From NCBI RefSeq assembly GCF_028290625.1, contig NZ_JAQGJM010000027.1, forward strand, positions 186,001 through 250,000: a DNA stretch of 64,000 nt. The letters are read 5' to 3'. Below the pieces are notes generated by a model. The model was not told the origin of the DNA, searched no databases, and was given only the letters and a program-made list of their open reading frames with translations. Shown one piece after another: positions 52,727-61,155 of the stretch. The stretch is from Devosia sp. (GTDB lineage: Bacteria > Pseudomonadota > Alphaproteobacteria > Rhizobiales > Devosiaceae). Position numbers and translations under genes: made by a program. Each line of letters begins with the position of its first letter. The first letter of the stretch is position 1.

Positions 52727-52977
52727 GACCGGCCTCCCGCTGCGACAAGCGTTCAGCCACCCTCCGCCCGCAGGCTTACCCCGCGATGATCGCGCGGCAG
52801 CGGAACAGCCCGCAGCACGGATGGGAGGATTGCGCAGGCCCGGTAGGCAATAAGCCGGAGTGCCCGGCCGCCATCATCATGGTTAACGCAGGGTTAATAA
52901 TTGCGTGACAATCCTGCGACGGGGGCGTCGGCATGTCGTGCCAATGCGGCAGGGCGTCCCGTTGGGGGACTTCCATC

Positions 52978-53637
52978 ATGAACAAGCTTATCGCGGAATT
53001 CTTCGGCACGGCGGTGCTGGTGCTGATCGGGTGCGGGGCCGCCGTGCTGGGCGGAGATGCCATCGGGCAGGTCGGCATTGCCTTTGCGTTCGGGCTGGCC
53101 ATCGTCGCCATGGCTTACGGCATCGGCCCGATTTCGGGGTGTCACGTCAACCCGGCGGTTAGCCTCGGTGCCTATCTGGCCGGCCGCATGCCGCTCAACG
53201 AGATGATCCAATACTGGATCGCCCAGTTTGCCGGCGCTCTGGTCGGCGCGCTGATCCTGCTCGCCATCGTCGGGAGCAATGCCAGCGGGCTCGGCTCCAA
53301 TGGCTGGGGTCCAGGATATCTGGGCGAATACTCGCTGCTTTCGGCGCTGATCTTCGAGATCGTCTTCACCGCGATCTTCGTCGTGGTCATCCTGGGCTCG
53401 ACCGGAGAGAAAGCTTCTCCCCACTTCGCCGGCCTTGCCATCGGCTTGACGCTGGTCGCCATCCACCTGGTGGGCATTCAGGTTACCGGCGTCTCGGTCA
53501 ACCCGGCGCGCAGCTTTGGCCCGGCCGTTCTGGCGGGCGGCAATGCGCTGGTCCAGCTCTGGCTGTTCATCGTGGCACCACTGGTTGGCGGCGCGATCGG
53601 CGGGGCGCTGTTCCGGTTCAAGATTCTCAAGGTCTAG
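52978..53637 (+). CDS. aqpZ: Aquaporin Z
   Basis: A 219-residue water channel with six membrane segments and both NPA boxes, SGCHVNPAVSLGAYLAGR and TGVSVNPARSFGPAV. The cysteine before the first NPA and the Arg after the second match the narrow selectivity filter of AqpZ rather than GlpF. ATG 52978 follows the family start MNKLIAEFFGTAVLV; an upstream in-frame ATG adds 15 unrelated residues. It has its own terminator and no operon partner. Confidence 0.93.
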   Translation: MNKLIAEFFGTAVLVLIGCGAAVLGGDAIGQVGIAFAFGLAIVAMAYGIGPISGCHVNPAVSLGAYLAGRMPLNEMIQYWIAQFAGALVGALILLAIVGSNASGLGSNGWGPGYLGEYSLLSALIFEIVFTAIFVVVILGSTGEKASPHFAGLAIGLTLVAIHLVGIQVTGVSVNPARSFGPAVLAGGNALVQLWLFIVAPLVGGAIGGALFRFKILKV

Positions 53638-53692
53638 TGGCGTTGACCGGCCGGGCAGTCGCGCTGCCGGCCTGACGATTTTCAGACGCACA

Positions 53693-53740
53693 GTTGCGGG
53701 CCGGCGTTGGTTTCACACCAGCCCCGGCCCGCAACTTTTT
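53693..53740 (+). terminator. Intrinsic terminator downstream of aqpZ
   Basis: GTTGCGGGCCGG (53693-53704) pairs with CCGGCCCGCAAC (53724-53735), 12 perfect pairs with an interior GTTGG/CCAGC extension, followed immediately by TTTTT (53736-53740). It terminates aqpZ and lies just before the convergent SH3 gene's stop. A second GC-rich stem (GGCCGG/CCGGCC, about 53648-53671) precedes it. Confidence 0.8.
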
Positions 53741-53748
53741 GCCGAGCT

Positions 53749-54330
53749 CTAGTCGAACTTTTCGTCGGGATAGACGCCCCAGAGCTCTTCCTGATGCAGG
53801 AAGCCCGAATAGCTGGCGGAGCGTTCACCCTCGATCTGCTGGCTGGCGGTGACTTCGCACCAGTCGCCGTCGCAGGACTTGATGGTGACGCGGAGGCCCG
53901 CGCCCAGCGTGGCGCGCGTGCTGCTGCCGTCCGAGGCGCCCGAATGCAGGATGATCTCGCCATTGGCCATTAGCGGGGTGACGTAGCCGGCACGGCCGCC
54001 CTGCAACAGGTTCTGGTGCACCCAGCCCTCGGAGCCATCGACATCGCGAATCTTGCGCCAGGTATCGAATTCCTGGACGATTTCCACCGGTACGCCGTCC
54101 TTGAGATATTCCCAGGCAACTTCGTATTTCACGCCGGGGCCGACGCGCACATTGATCGGGCTGGAGCGGGTGGTGACGAAGCGCGGCAGCTTGAGGCCGC
54201 TGGGCGTATTGGTCTGGGCCCAGGCCAGGTCGGGCAAAGCCAGCGCCACGATCGCGCACAGCATGATCAGCGGACGCAGGGCCTGCCGGCAAAAGCGTGC
54301 GAAATAGGCGCCTCGGGGGGATTCAAACAT
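53749..54330 (-). CDS. Exported SH3-domain protein
   Basis: A 193-residue protein with an N-terminal membrane/signal segment (ALRPLIMLCAIVALALPDLAWAQ, cleavage likely after AWA) and two bacterial-SH3-like modules: NVRVGPGVKYEVAWEYLKDGVPVEIVQEFDTWRKIRDVDGSEGWVHQ-type first module, described here by its ends (residues about 60-110), and a second from about 120 to 180 with SCDGDWCEV. Such proteins usually bind the cell wall or peptide ligands. ATG 54330 is chosen over a start 23 codons upstream. Divergent from the D-2-hydroxyacid dehydrogenase gene. Ligand unknown. Confidence 0.78.
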   Translation of the reverse strand: MFESPRGAYFARFCRQALRPLIMLCAIVALALPDLAWAQTNTPSGLKLPRFVTTRSSPINVRVGPGVKYEVAWEYLKDGVPVEIVQEFDTWRKIRDVDGSEGWVHQNLLQGGRAGYVTPLMANGEIILHSGASDGSSTRATLGAGLRVTIKSCDGDWCEVTASQQIEGERSASYSGFLHQEELWGVYPDEKFD

Positions 54331-54425
54331 GACTTTGCAGATGGGTTGGATTTGCCCTATCACTACCGCACGAACCTTAATGGTCGCTGAAAGGGCCAAT
54401 GGCCCCTCCTCCCGTCCCGGACCGC

Positions 54426-55451
54426 ATGACCACGACCAAACCGAAAGTTCTTGTCACCAGGCGTCTGCCCGCGACGATCGAGGCGCGCATGGCGACGCTG
54501 TTCGAGACCGATGTCAATGAGGGCGACGTCACCCTGACCGCCGACGATATCATCGACGGGCTGGCGGGCAAGGACGTGCTGGTCTGCTCGATCACCGACA
54601 CCGTCGATGCCGCACTGATCGCCCGGCTGCCCAAATCGGTGCGGATGATCGCCCAGTTCGGCAATGGGGTCGACAATATCGACGTGGAAGCGGCGCTGGC
54701 GGCGGGCCTGACGGTGACCAACACGCCCAGCGTTTTGACCGAAGACACCGCCGACATGGCGATGGCGTTGATGCTGGCGCTGCCGCGACGGCTGGTCGAG
54801 GGCATGCAATTGCTGGTGCGCGACGGGGTCTGGGCCGGCTGGTCGCCGACCTGGATGCTAGGGCATCGCCTGCGCGGCAAGGCCCTTGGCATTGTGGGCA
54901 TGGGCCGGATCGGCACAGCGGTGGCGCAGCGCGCGAAAGCGTTCGGGCTCAATATCCATTATTTCTCCCGCGCCCGCCGGCCGCCCGGCGTCGAAGAGCC
55001 GCTGGAAGCCACCTATTGGCATGACCTCGACGCGATGATCGCGGCGGTCGATATCGTTTCGCTGCACACGCCGCACACCCGCGAAACCTTCCACATCCTG
55101 TCGGCCGAGCGGTTGGCGCGGATGAAGAAGGGCAGTTTCGTGGTCAATGTGTCGCGACCTGAGCTGATCGACGAGAACGCGCTGGTCGACCAGATCGAAA
55201 GTGGCCACCTGAGTGGGGCGGCGCTCGATGTGTTCGAGAACAAGCGTGGCATCAATAGTCGGCTGCTGGCGCTGGCGGAGGCCAACAAGGTGGTGCTGAC
55301 TGCCCATATGGCTTCGGCCACGCTGGAAGCGCGGATCGAGATGGGCGAGACGGTGATCGTCAATATCCGCGCCTTCATGGATGGACACCAGCCGCCGCAT
55401 CGCGTCCTGCCCGATGGGCCGCAGGCGCCGGGACGTCCGGCCCGTCCCTGA
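54426..55451 (+). CDS. D-2-hydroxyacid dehydrogenase (glyoxylate/hydroxypyruvate reductase-like)
   Basis: A 341-residue NAD(P)-dependent enzyme of the D-isomer-specific family. The Rossmann motif is LGIVGMGRIGTAVAQRAKAFG; catalytic Arg lies in VVNVSRPELIDENALVDQI, Glu in AALDVFENK, and the usual His region reads NKVVLTAHMASATLEAR. MTTTKPKVLVTRRLP at 54426 is the family-like start; ATG 54399, nine codons earlier and preceded by GAAAGGG, is an alternative. VNVSRPELIDE replaces the more common NxARGxxVDE. The physiological substrate may be glyoxylate or hydroxypyruvate. Confidence 0.85.
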   Translation: MTTTKPKVLVTRRLPATIEARMATLFETDVNEGDVTLTADDIIDGLAGKDVLVCSITDTVDAALIARLPKSVRMIAQFGNGVDNIDVEAALAAGLTVTNTPSVLTEDTADMAMALMLALPRRLVEGMQLLVRDGVWAGWSPTWMLGHRLRGKALGIVGMGRIGTAVAQRAKAFGLNIHYFSRARRPPGVEEPLEATYWHDLDAMIAAVDIVSLHTPHTRETFHILSAERLARMKKGSFVVNVSRPELIDENALVDQIESGHLSGAALDVFENKRGINSRLLALAEANKVVLTAHMASATLEARIEMGETVIVNIRAFMDGHQPPHRVLPDGPQAPGRPARP

Positions 55452-55605
55452 GTGTTGCGCTAAATACCCAATGAGGACGGCATCTGGCGTTGCCCCTCTC
55501 TGCCCCCTTGCTATGGCGAGGACTTGGCACCTACTTCTGCTGCATTGCGGCATGCCGGGGGGCAGCGCGCCGCGTCGGTGAGTTCTGGGCAAGGGTAACG
55601 GCCTG

Positions 55606-56265
55606 ATGATGACATACGCAAAACTCCCCCTTGCCGGCCTGTTGTTGGCGGCCTTGGCCATGCCGTCCTGGGCGCAGGACGCCAGCCAGCCGCCCTTGGC
55701 TGAGGCCGACGGCGTGCTGACGCTGGACCGGCTTGGCCATCACCTGACGATGCCGATGCCCGACTGGCTGCAAGCACCATCGGGCCCGATCGAATCGCAG
55801 CTCGAAATCCGCTATGTGGGCGACGATCGCCAGGCGGTGGTGGAATTGCGGCCCAAAGGCGAGACCGAGGCGCTGTGGAACACCCTTTATGGCGCGCGGA
55901 TCACGCTGGGGGCCACGCGGCCGCTGGCCCAGTTCCGCGCGGCGGTGATGGCGGGCTATGCGGCCACCTGCAAACCCGAGAGCACCGGCTTTTTCCAGTT
56001 GCAGCCCGACCAGGGCGAAGTGCTGGCCCCACTCGGCTTCATCTGCGGCGGCTATCGCGACGACCTCACCGGCTATAGCGGGCTTGGGGAGGTGGCGGTC
56101 ATGAGCTTCAAGAAAAGCACCACCGGCGTCGCCATCGTGTTCCAGGAATGGCGCGGCAAGAGCTTTGATCCGAAGACGCCGTCAACCTGGCCGGTCGCGA
56201 CGGACGTGGTGCAGGCTCGCGCCACCCAGCTGCAAGACCAGGCGGCACTGACGCCCACGGATTGA
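55606..56265 (+). CDS. Hypothetical exported protein, 219 residues
   Basis: A secreted protein with a clear Sec signal peptide (KLPLAGLLLAALAMPSWAQ, cleavage after WAQ/D at about residue 24). The mature part has two cysteines (ATCKPES and FICGGYRD) that could form a disulfide, and no domain I recognise. The start has two consecutive ATGs; AAGGG lies 10-15 bases upstream. It is 31 bases before rbfA on the same strand, but shares no obvious function with it. Confidence 0.7.
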   Translation: MMTYAKLPLAGLLLAALAMPSWAQDASQPPLAEADGVLTLDRLGHHLTMPMPDWLQAPSGPIESQLEIRYVGDDRQAVVELRPKGETEALWNTLYGARITLGATRPLAQFRAAVMAGYAATCKPESTGFFQLQPDQGEVLAPLGFICGGYRDDLTGYSGLGEVAVMSFKKSTTGVAIVFQEWRGKSFDPKTPSTWPVATDVVQARATQLQDQAALTPTD

Positions 56266-56296
56266 CGCGAGGGCCCCGAGCGCTTAGATCGGGCCA

Positions 56297-56707
56297 ATGA
56301 GCAAAGACCAAAAATTAGGCCCCAACCAGCGCTCGCTGCGTGTCGGCGAACTGGTGCGCCATGCGCTGGCGGCGATTTTCGCGCGCGGCGATGTCGAGGA
56401 CGACGCGCTGCGCGGCGTCATCATCACCGTGCCCGAAGTGCGCATGAGCCCCGACCTCAAGCTGGCCAATGCCTATGTGATGCCGCTGGGCGGCCAGCGC
56501 GCCGAGGCCATCGTCGAGGCGCTGAACCGGCACCGCAAATTCATCCGCGGCCGCGTAGCGCCCCAGATCAACATGAAGTTCGCCCCCGAAGTGAAGTTTT
56601 TCGTCGACGACACCTTCGAGGAAGCCGGCCGCATCGACGCGCTGCTGCGCTCCGACAAGGTGAAACGTGACCTCGCCGCTGGCGACGAGGACGAGAAAGA
56701 AGTTTGA
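56297..56707 (+). CDS. rbfA: Ribosome-binding factor A
   Basis: A 136-residue KH-fold maturation factor for the 30S subunit. Family pattern: SLRVGELVRHALAAIFARGDVEDDALRG, VRMSPDLKLANAYVMPLGG, FIRGRVAPQINMKFAPEVKFFVDDTFEEAGRIDALL-type C-terminus (visible in parts at residues 75-115). Its stop overlaps the truB start by three bases. In most genomes infB precedes rbfA; here an exported hypothetical protein does. Confidence 0.95.
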   Translation: MSKDQKLGPNQRSLRVGELVRHALAAIFARGDVEDDALRGVIITVPEVRMSPDLKLANAYVMPLGGQRAEAIVEALNRHRKFIRGRVAPQINMKFAPEVKFFVDDTFEEAGRIDALLRSDKVKRDLAAGDEDEKEV

Positions 56708-57606
56708 GCGCGCCCAAACGCGTCAAGCGCGCCATTTCCGGCTGGGTTGTGCTCAACAAGCCCTATGACATGACCTCGACCCAGGCCGTGGGCAAGGTGC
56801 GCTGGCTATTCGGCGCCGCCAAGGCCGGCCATGCGGGCACACTTGATCCGCTGGCCACGGGCATATTGCCGATCGCGCTGGGCGAAGCCACCAAGGCCGT
56901 GCCCTATGTGCAGGACGGCACCAAGATTTACCGCTTCGCCATAAAGTGGGGCAGCGCCACCGCGACCGACGATGCCGAAGGCGCGGTGATCGCGACCTCC
57001 GACGTGCGGCCCGACCAGGCGGCGCTCGAGGCGATCCTGCCGCAGTTCACCGGCACGTTTCTGCAGCTGCCGCCGATCTATTCGGCGCTCAAGATCGATG
57101 GCGAACGCGCCTATGACCTGGCGCGGGCCGGCGAAGTGGTGGAACTGGCCAAGCGCGAGATCCGCGTGGATTCGATCGCGCTGGTCAGCCACGGCAGCGA
57201 TCAGTCGGTGCTGGAAGTCAGCTGCGGCAAGGGCACCTATGTGCGCTCGCTAGCGCGCGATATCGCCGAGCAGCTTGGTACGCGCGGCCATGTCTCGATG
57301 CTGCACCGCGCGGCGGTTGGGCCGTTCAGCGATGCCGATGCCGTGACCATCGATGCACTGGAAGCGTTGCTGGCCGAAGAGCGCGATACCTTCATTCGCC
57401 CGGTCGCCGAAGCGCTGGATGGCGTGCCCGAATTGCGGCTGAACCCGTCGCAGGCGGCCTCGGTGCGGCATGGCAATGCGGTATTGCTGACGGGAGCCGG
57501 GGCGCCGGTGAGCATGGACGATTGCTGGGCCAGTTTCGCCGGTGTGGTGTTGGCGACCGGTTTCGTGCAGTTCGGCCAGTTCCAGCCGCGTCGCGTGTTC
57601 AACTGA
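56704..57606 (+). CDS. truB: tRNA pseudouridine(55) synthase
   Basis: A 300-residue enzyme making pseudouridine 55 in tRNA. GWVVLNKPYDMTSTQAVGKVRWLFGAAKAGHAGTLDPLATGILPIALGEATK is the diagnostic region; the catalytic Asp is in GTLDPLATG. YSALKIDGERAYDLARAGE and the C-terminal PUA-like part are present. It starts at TTG 56704, overlapping the rbfA stop (TTGA). rpsO, the usual next gene, is not found downstream; transcription meets a convergent small-gene unit instead. Confidence 0.95.
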   Translation: MSAPKRVKRAISGWVVLNKPYDMTSTQAVGKVRWLFGAAKAGHAGTLDPLATGILPIALGEATKAVPYVQDGTKIYRFAIKWGSATATDDAEGAVIATSDVRPDQAALEAILPQFTGTFLQLPPIYSALKIDGERAYDLARAGEVVELAKREIRVDSIALVSHGSDQSVLEVSCGKGTYVRSLARDIAEQLGTRGHVSMLHRAAVGPFSDADAVTIDALEALLAEERDTFIRPVAEALDGVPELRLNPSQAASVRHGNAVLLTGAGAPVSMDDCWASFAGVVLATGFVQFGQFQPRRVFN

Positions 57607-57613
57607 TCGAATG

Positions 57614-57638
57614 AAAAAGGCGGGGATTGCTCCCCGCC
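57614..57638 (-). terminator. Intrinsic terminator for the leftward small membrane-protein gene
   Basis: Read leftward: GGCGGGGA, loop GCAA, TCCCCGCC, then TTTTT (complement of 57638-57614). It ends the small gene at 57645. An almost identical stem (GGCGGGGA/TCCCCGCC) ends the ABC binding-protein gene at 59061. Confidence 0.85.
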
Positions 57639-57644
57639 CTGGCT

Positions 57645-57725
57645 TCATCGATGGATGAAGAAAACAATGATCAGTACCAGCCAGATCGGCACGCCGAGCA
57701 ACCAGAGACCTAAACCGCGTAGCAT
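57645..57725 (-). CDS. Very small membrane protein, 26 residues
   Basis: ATG 57725 is preceded by AAAGGAGAA at ideal distance. The 26-residue product is one hydrophobic helix, GLGLWLLGVPIWLVLIIVFF, ending in IHR. An intrinsic terminator follows its stop by six bases. Strong translation signal, compact gene structure and a helix with a Pro break argue for a real small protein. I know of no function; it could tune a membrane partner such as the 296-residue protein encoded just upstream. Confidence 0.65.
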   Translation of the reverse strand: MLRGLGLWLLGVPIWLVLIIVFFIHR

Positions 57726-57749
57726 GATGTTCTCCTTTGTTGGTGAGCG

Positions 57750-58640
57750 TTAAAAGCGGCGGAACACGTCGGCGAAGACGGTTTCGTCATCGCGATGATT
57801 GCCGCCCTTCTGGGCCGCCCAGTAAGCGCCGATAGCCGAGATCAGCAGCGAGGCGGCGATCAAGAAGGCGCCGATAATGCCGGTATTGCGGGCAATACGG
57901 GCAGTTTCGATGGCCTTGAGGCGCGCATCATTGACAGCAGCGGCGACCTGATCGACACGGGCGCTGGCTTCTTCGGGCGTCAGGCCCGTATTAGCGGCAA
58001 CCACATTGGCCAGGTAGGTCTTGTCATCGGCCGCGATGGTGCCATCGCCGAGCGCAGCCTGGGCGAAGATGCGGCCGGCTTCATCACGAACAGCGCTGAT
58101 ATCGCCGCCAGCCGCCGGCTGGTTCGAGCGGAACAGCGTATCGATGAAGTAGGCGTTCGGGTCAACGCTGACGTCGGCCGCGTTGGACGCCGCATTGGTG
58201 GCGGTGGCGACGACATTACCGGCCGTGCTGACCGCGGCCCCAATACCGCCGATAGCGATGATGGTGCCGAGGACGGCGGCGCCGGCCCAGACCAAGAGGC
58301 CATGGGCGCCATCGCGCACGTCGCTTTCATGCTCGGTGGCGTCGAAATGACGGCGACGCAGCCGGCCGGTGAGATAGCCGCCGGCCATGAAGCTGGAAAT
58401 CTGCACCCAGAGGAACCAGGACGCCGCAGCTATCGCGATCCAGATCGGGGACGCGCCTTCACCGTCAAAATCGAGGAAGTTCAGCCCGATGGCCGAGCCA
58501 AAGGAAATAAAGACCACAGAGATGGCCGAGGCCAATAGAATTCCGGCGAAGATTGCGGGCCAGTCGACATAGGACACGTCGTCTGTAGTTGAAGCCGCGC
58601 CGCTAACGACAGTTACGCCCGTCGGGGCATCGATTGCCAT
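57750..58640 (-). CDS. Multi-pass membrane protein of unknown function, 296 residues
   Basis: Two or three hydrophobic segments lie in the N-terminal half (AIFAGILLASAISVVFISFGSAIGL, IWIAIAAASWFLWVQISSFMAGGYLTGRL, GLLVWAGAAVLGTIIAIGGIGAAVS). A soluble loop of about 110 residues rich in Asp, Ala and Asn follows, and a final helix (GIIGAFLIAASLLISAIGAYWAAQ) near the C-terminus. The FMAGGYLTGRLRRR segment followed by DVRDGAHGLLVW is a pattern I associate with conserved alphaproteobacterial membrane proteins without assigned role. It lies between two very small membrane-protein genes on the same strand. Confidence 0.75.
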   Translation of the reverse strand: MAIDAPTGVTVVSGAASTTDDVSYVDWPAIFAGILLASAISVVFISFGSAIGLNFLDFDGEGASPIWIAIAAASWFLWVQISSFMAGGYLTGRLRRRHFDATEHESDVRDGAHGLLVWAGAAVLGTIIAIGGIGAAVSTAGNVVATATNAASNAADVSVDPNAYFIDTLFRSNQPAAGGDISAVRDEAGRIFAQAALGDGTIAADDKTYLANVVAANTGLTPEEASARVDQVAAAVNDARLKAIETARIARNTGIIGAFLIAASLLISAIGAYWAAQKGGNHRDDETVFADVFRRF

Positions 58641-58685
58641 GATAGTGCCTCCAAGAATTGTTGTGATTTAGGCTTAGTCGTGCGT

Positions 58686-58760
58686 TCAGTGCAGACCGAC
58701 GAACGACAATACGGCCATCACGACCACGACGAGACCGACGAGATAAATGATCGAATTCAT
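58686..58760 (-). CDS. Very small membrane protein, 24 residues
   Basis: ATG 58760 with AAGGG ten bases upstream gives a 24-residue product that is almost entirely one hydrophobic helix, NSIIYLVGLVVVVMAVLSF, ending VGLH. Similar short single-helix proteins occur in Hyphomicrobiales as I recall, without known function. A longer in-frame opening to 58940 has no family-like content. It is 45 bases upstream of the 296-residue membrane protein on the same strand. Confidence 0.6.
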   Translation of the reverse strand: MNSIIYLVGLVVVVMAVLSFVGLH

Positions 58761-58921
58761 GACAGAGCCCTTCTTGTTGTTTGTAACGCAGAGAGTGCGA
58801 GACAAAACCTCCATCGCGGCATTTGGTTGCGGGGCTGCGCAAAAATGCGGCAGGTTTTGGGAGATGGTCTGGTTTGTACGGAGGTGGTGGGCGTCGGTGA
58901 GTTCTGGGCTTGGGACGACAC

Positions 58922-58960
58922 CCCCTCCTACCTCCCCCATCTAGGGGGAGGTAGGAGGGG
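58922..58960. repeat. Perfect 17-bp GC-rich palindrome
   Basis: CCCCTCCTACCTCCCCC (58922-58938), loop ATCTA, then its exact reverse complement (58944-58960). It lies in the 300-base stretch (58761-59060) between the small membrane gene and the binding-protein gene. Apart from this palindrome and the terminator at 59005 that stretch shows no gene. Probably a dispersed intergenic repeat related in style to the one at 48239. Confidence 0.7.
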
Positions 58961-59004
58961 TGAAGCCGCTTGCGCGAAACCTTGATGCTCCCCCAAGGGG
59001 AGAG

Positions 59005-59038
59005 CCAAAAAAGGAAAAGGCGGGGATTCCTCCCCGCC
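59005..59038 (-). terminator. Intrinsic terminator of the pyrimidine-type ABC operon
   Basis: Leftward: GGCGGGGA, loop GGAA, TCCCCGCC, then TTTTCCTTTTTT (complement of 59038-59005), 22 bases after the binding-protein stop. The stem is identical to that at 57619-57638. Confidence 0.85.
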
Positions 59039-59060
59039 CTTCCGCCGTGACTCGTCAGGC

Positions 59061-60035
59061 TTATTTAAGCCCGTCGGTAATGGCGGTGGTGAAAGCGTCC
59101 TTGGGCTGCGCGGTGATGATCTTCTGGTCGAGCAAGGCCTTGACGGTGCGGTCATACACCGCTTGATCCAGGGCCGGGTCGGCCGGGTCGACCAGCTTGC
59201 TGACCTCGCCCACCATGTAGAGCTGATGATCGAGCGTGGCGGCACCGGTTTCGTCGCTATCGACGACGATCTGGGCGGCTTCGGCGGGATTGTCGAGGGC
59301 GTACTGCCAGCCTTTCATCGAGGCGCGCACGAAGCGCGTATAGGCATCGGCCTTGGCGGGATCGGCCAGCGTGGGTTCCATGACATAGAGGCCGTCTTCG
59401 AGCAGGTCATTGCCCAGTTCGGTGTAGTTGAAGATGGTCAGGTTGTCCGGGCCATAGCCGGCATCGAGCGCCTGGCCATATTCGTTATAGGTCATGACCG
59501 AGATGCAGTCGGCCTGCTTCTGGATCATCGGCTGAATGTCGAAAGACTGCTGCAGCACCTTGACGTCGCCGCCTTCGGCGGTGCTGAGCCCGAGCTTGTT
59601 CATCCAGGCGAAGAACGGATATTCATTGCCAAAGAACCACACGCCGAGCGTATGACCCTTGAAGTCGGCTTCCGTCTTGATGCCGGTTTCCTTGGGGCAG
59701 ATCATCATCAGGCCCGAGCGCTTGAAGGGCTGGGCGATATTGACCAGCGGCACGCCTTTTTCGCGCGCCGCCAAGGCACCGCCCATCCAGTCGACGATGA
59801 TATCGGCGCCACCGCCGGCGATCACCTGTTCGGGGGCCACATTGGGGCCGCCGGGCAGGATGGTAATGTCGAGATTTTCGTCGGTATAGAAGCCTTTTTC
59901 CTTGGCCACGATATAGCCGGCAAACTGCGCTTGGGTGACCCATTTCAGCTGCAGCTTGAGAGCGTCCTGCGCCCAGGCAGACGATGCCGAGAGCGCCATG
60001 GCGCCAGCGGCCAACACGACTAGAAGTTTTTTCAT
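59061..60035 (-). CDS. ABC transporter binding protein, NMT1/THI5-like
   Basis: A 324-residue exported protein: signal peptide KLLVVLAAGAMALSASSAWAQ, then the NMT1/THI5 fold (LQLKWVTQAQFAGYIVAKEKGFYTDENLDITILPGGPNVAPEQVIAGGGADIIVDW is recognisable in parts at residues 28-85; later VWFFGNEYPFFAWM and ISVMTYNEYGQ). These proteins bind pyrimidine-type compounds such as thiamine precursors. In Hyphomicrobiales a homologous transporter is encoded beside dihydropyrimidinase genes. It is the last gene of hydantoinase-ATPase-permease-permease-binding protein, so pyrimidine, hydantoin or their degradation products are the likely cargo. Confidence 0.85.
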   Translation of the reverse strand: MKKLLVVLAAGAMALSASSAWAQDALKLQLKWVTQAQFAGYIVAKEKGFYTDENLDITILPGGPNVAPEQVIAGGGADIIVDWMGGALAAREKGVPLVNIAQPFKRSGLMMICPKETGIKTEADFKGHTLGVWFFGNEYPFFAWMNKLGLSTAEGGDVKVLQQSFDIQPMIQKQADCISVMTYNEYGQALDAGYGPDNLTIFNYTELGNDLLEDGLYVMEPTLADPAKADAYTRFVRASMKGWQYALDNPAEAAQIVVDSDETGAATLDHQLYMVGEVSKLVDPADPALDQAVYDRTVKALLDQKIITAQPKDAFTTAITDGLK

Positions 60036-60063
60036 TGTTGTTCCCTTTTTCCCTTTTTCCCTG

Positions 60064-61155
60064 TTATGCCCGCCCGCGAACGGACGGATGCCAGAACGTG
60101 ACCGATCGCTCCACCAGAGCGATCACGCCATAGAAGGCAGACCCCGCGACCGCCGCCATGGCGATCTCTGCCCAGACCAGGTCGATATTTAGGCGGCCGA
60201 CCTCGGTCGAAATCCGGAAGCCCATTCCCACAATGGGCGTCCCGAAAAACTCTGCGACGATGGCCCCAATCAGGGCCAGAGTCGAATTGATCTTGAGTGC
60301 GTTGAAGATGAAAGGCGCGGCCGCCGGCAGCCGCAACTTGAACAGCGTCTGCCAATAGTTCGCCGCATACGTCCGCATCAGGTCGCGCTCGATGGATGAG
60401 GCCGCATTGAGCCCGCTGACTGTATTGACCAGCATGGGAAAGAACGTCATCGCCACGACGACGGCTGCCTTGGACTGCCAATCGAAACCAAACCACATGA
60501 CCATGATCGGCGCGATGCCGATAATGGGGAGCGCCGAGACGAAATTGCCAGTGGGCAGCAGGCCGGCCTTGAGAAAGGGCGAACGGTCGACCAGGATCGC
60601 CACGGCGAAACCGGCGGCGCAGCCCATGATATAGCCGGCCAGCACCGCCTTGAGGAAGGTCTGCTGGAAATCGGCCCACAGCGTGGGCAGCGAGGCGATG
60701 AGCCGCGTCCAGACCTGGGAGGGCGGCGGCAAGATGACCTGGGGCACATGGGTGCCGCGCGTCACCACTTCCCAGAACAGCAGGATCGACACGCCGAAGA
60801 CCAGCGGGATCAGCATGCCGAAACCCGTTGCGCGCCCGGCGCGAATGGCGGCCGCCAGGCGCTCGACGAACAGCCAGGCAAACAACCAGGTCGCGATCAG
60901 CGCCATCCAGAAGAACGGCGGCGCCGGGTCGAGCGCGGCAAGACCGGCCAGGACGGCGACAGCACCGAGGGCAGCCACGGCGCCATCTGCCCACAAGCCG
61001 AGCGGCAGGGTGAAGCGCAGCAGGCTGAGGAAGCCGAGAGCCAGGAACGCCTTGAGCACCAGCGCTGTTTCGAGCGGCGTAGCAAAACTCAGGGCCAAAC
61101 CCGCCGCGCAGAGGCCGCCGGCAACCAAAGCCAGATAATACTGCAGCTGGCTCAT
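60064..61155 (-). CDS. ABC transporter permease with extra N-terminal membrane domain
   Basis: A 363-residue permease. The C-terminal 240 residues are a standard SsuC/TauC-type domain (LPPPSQVWTRLIASLPTLWADFQQTFLKAVLAGY, EAA-like TYAANYWQTLFKLRLPAAAPFIFNALK, GMGFRISTEVGRLNIDLVWAEI). About 110 extra residues precede it, forming three to four additional hydrophobic segments (LALVAGGLCAAGLALSF, FLALGFLSLLRFTLPLG, AVAALGAVAVLAGLAAL, FFWMALIATWLFAWLF). ATG 61155 overlaps the stop of the second permease gene (ATGA). Confidence 0.86.
   Translation of the reverse strand: MSQLQYYLALVAGGLCAAGLALSFATPLETALVLKAFLALGFLSLLRFTLPLGLWADGAVAALGAVAVLAGLAALDPAPPFFWMALIATWLFAWLFVERLAAAIRAGRATGFGMLIPLVFGVSILLFWEVVTRGTHVPQVILPPPSQVWTRLIASLPTLWADFQQTFLKAVLAGYIMGCAAGFAVAILVDRSPFLKAGLLPTGNFVSALPIIGIAPIMVMWFGFDWQSKAAVVVAMTFFPMLVNTVSGLNAASSIERDLMRTYAANYWQTLFKLRLPAAAPFIFNALKINSTLALIGAIVAEFFGTPIVGMGFRISTEVGRLNIDLVWAEIAMAAVAGSAFYGVIALVERSVTFWHPSVRGRA

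Noticed and set aside
58922-58960. CRISPR or phage attachment site at the GC-rich palindrome
   Set aside because: A single palindrome with no repeat-spacer periodicity, tRNA or integrase gene nearby.
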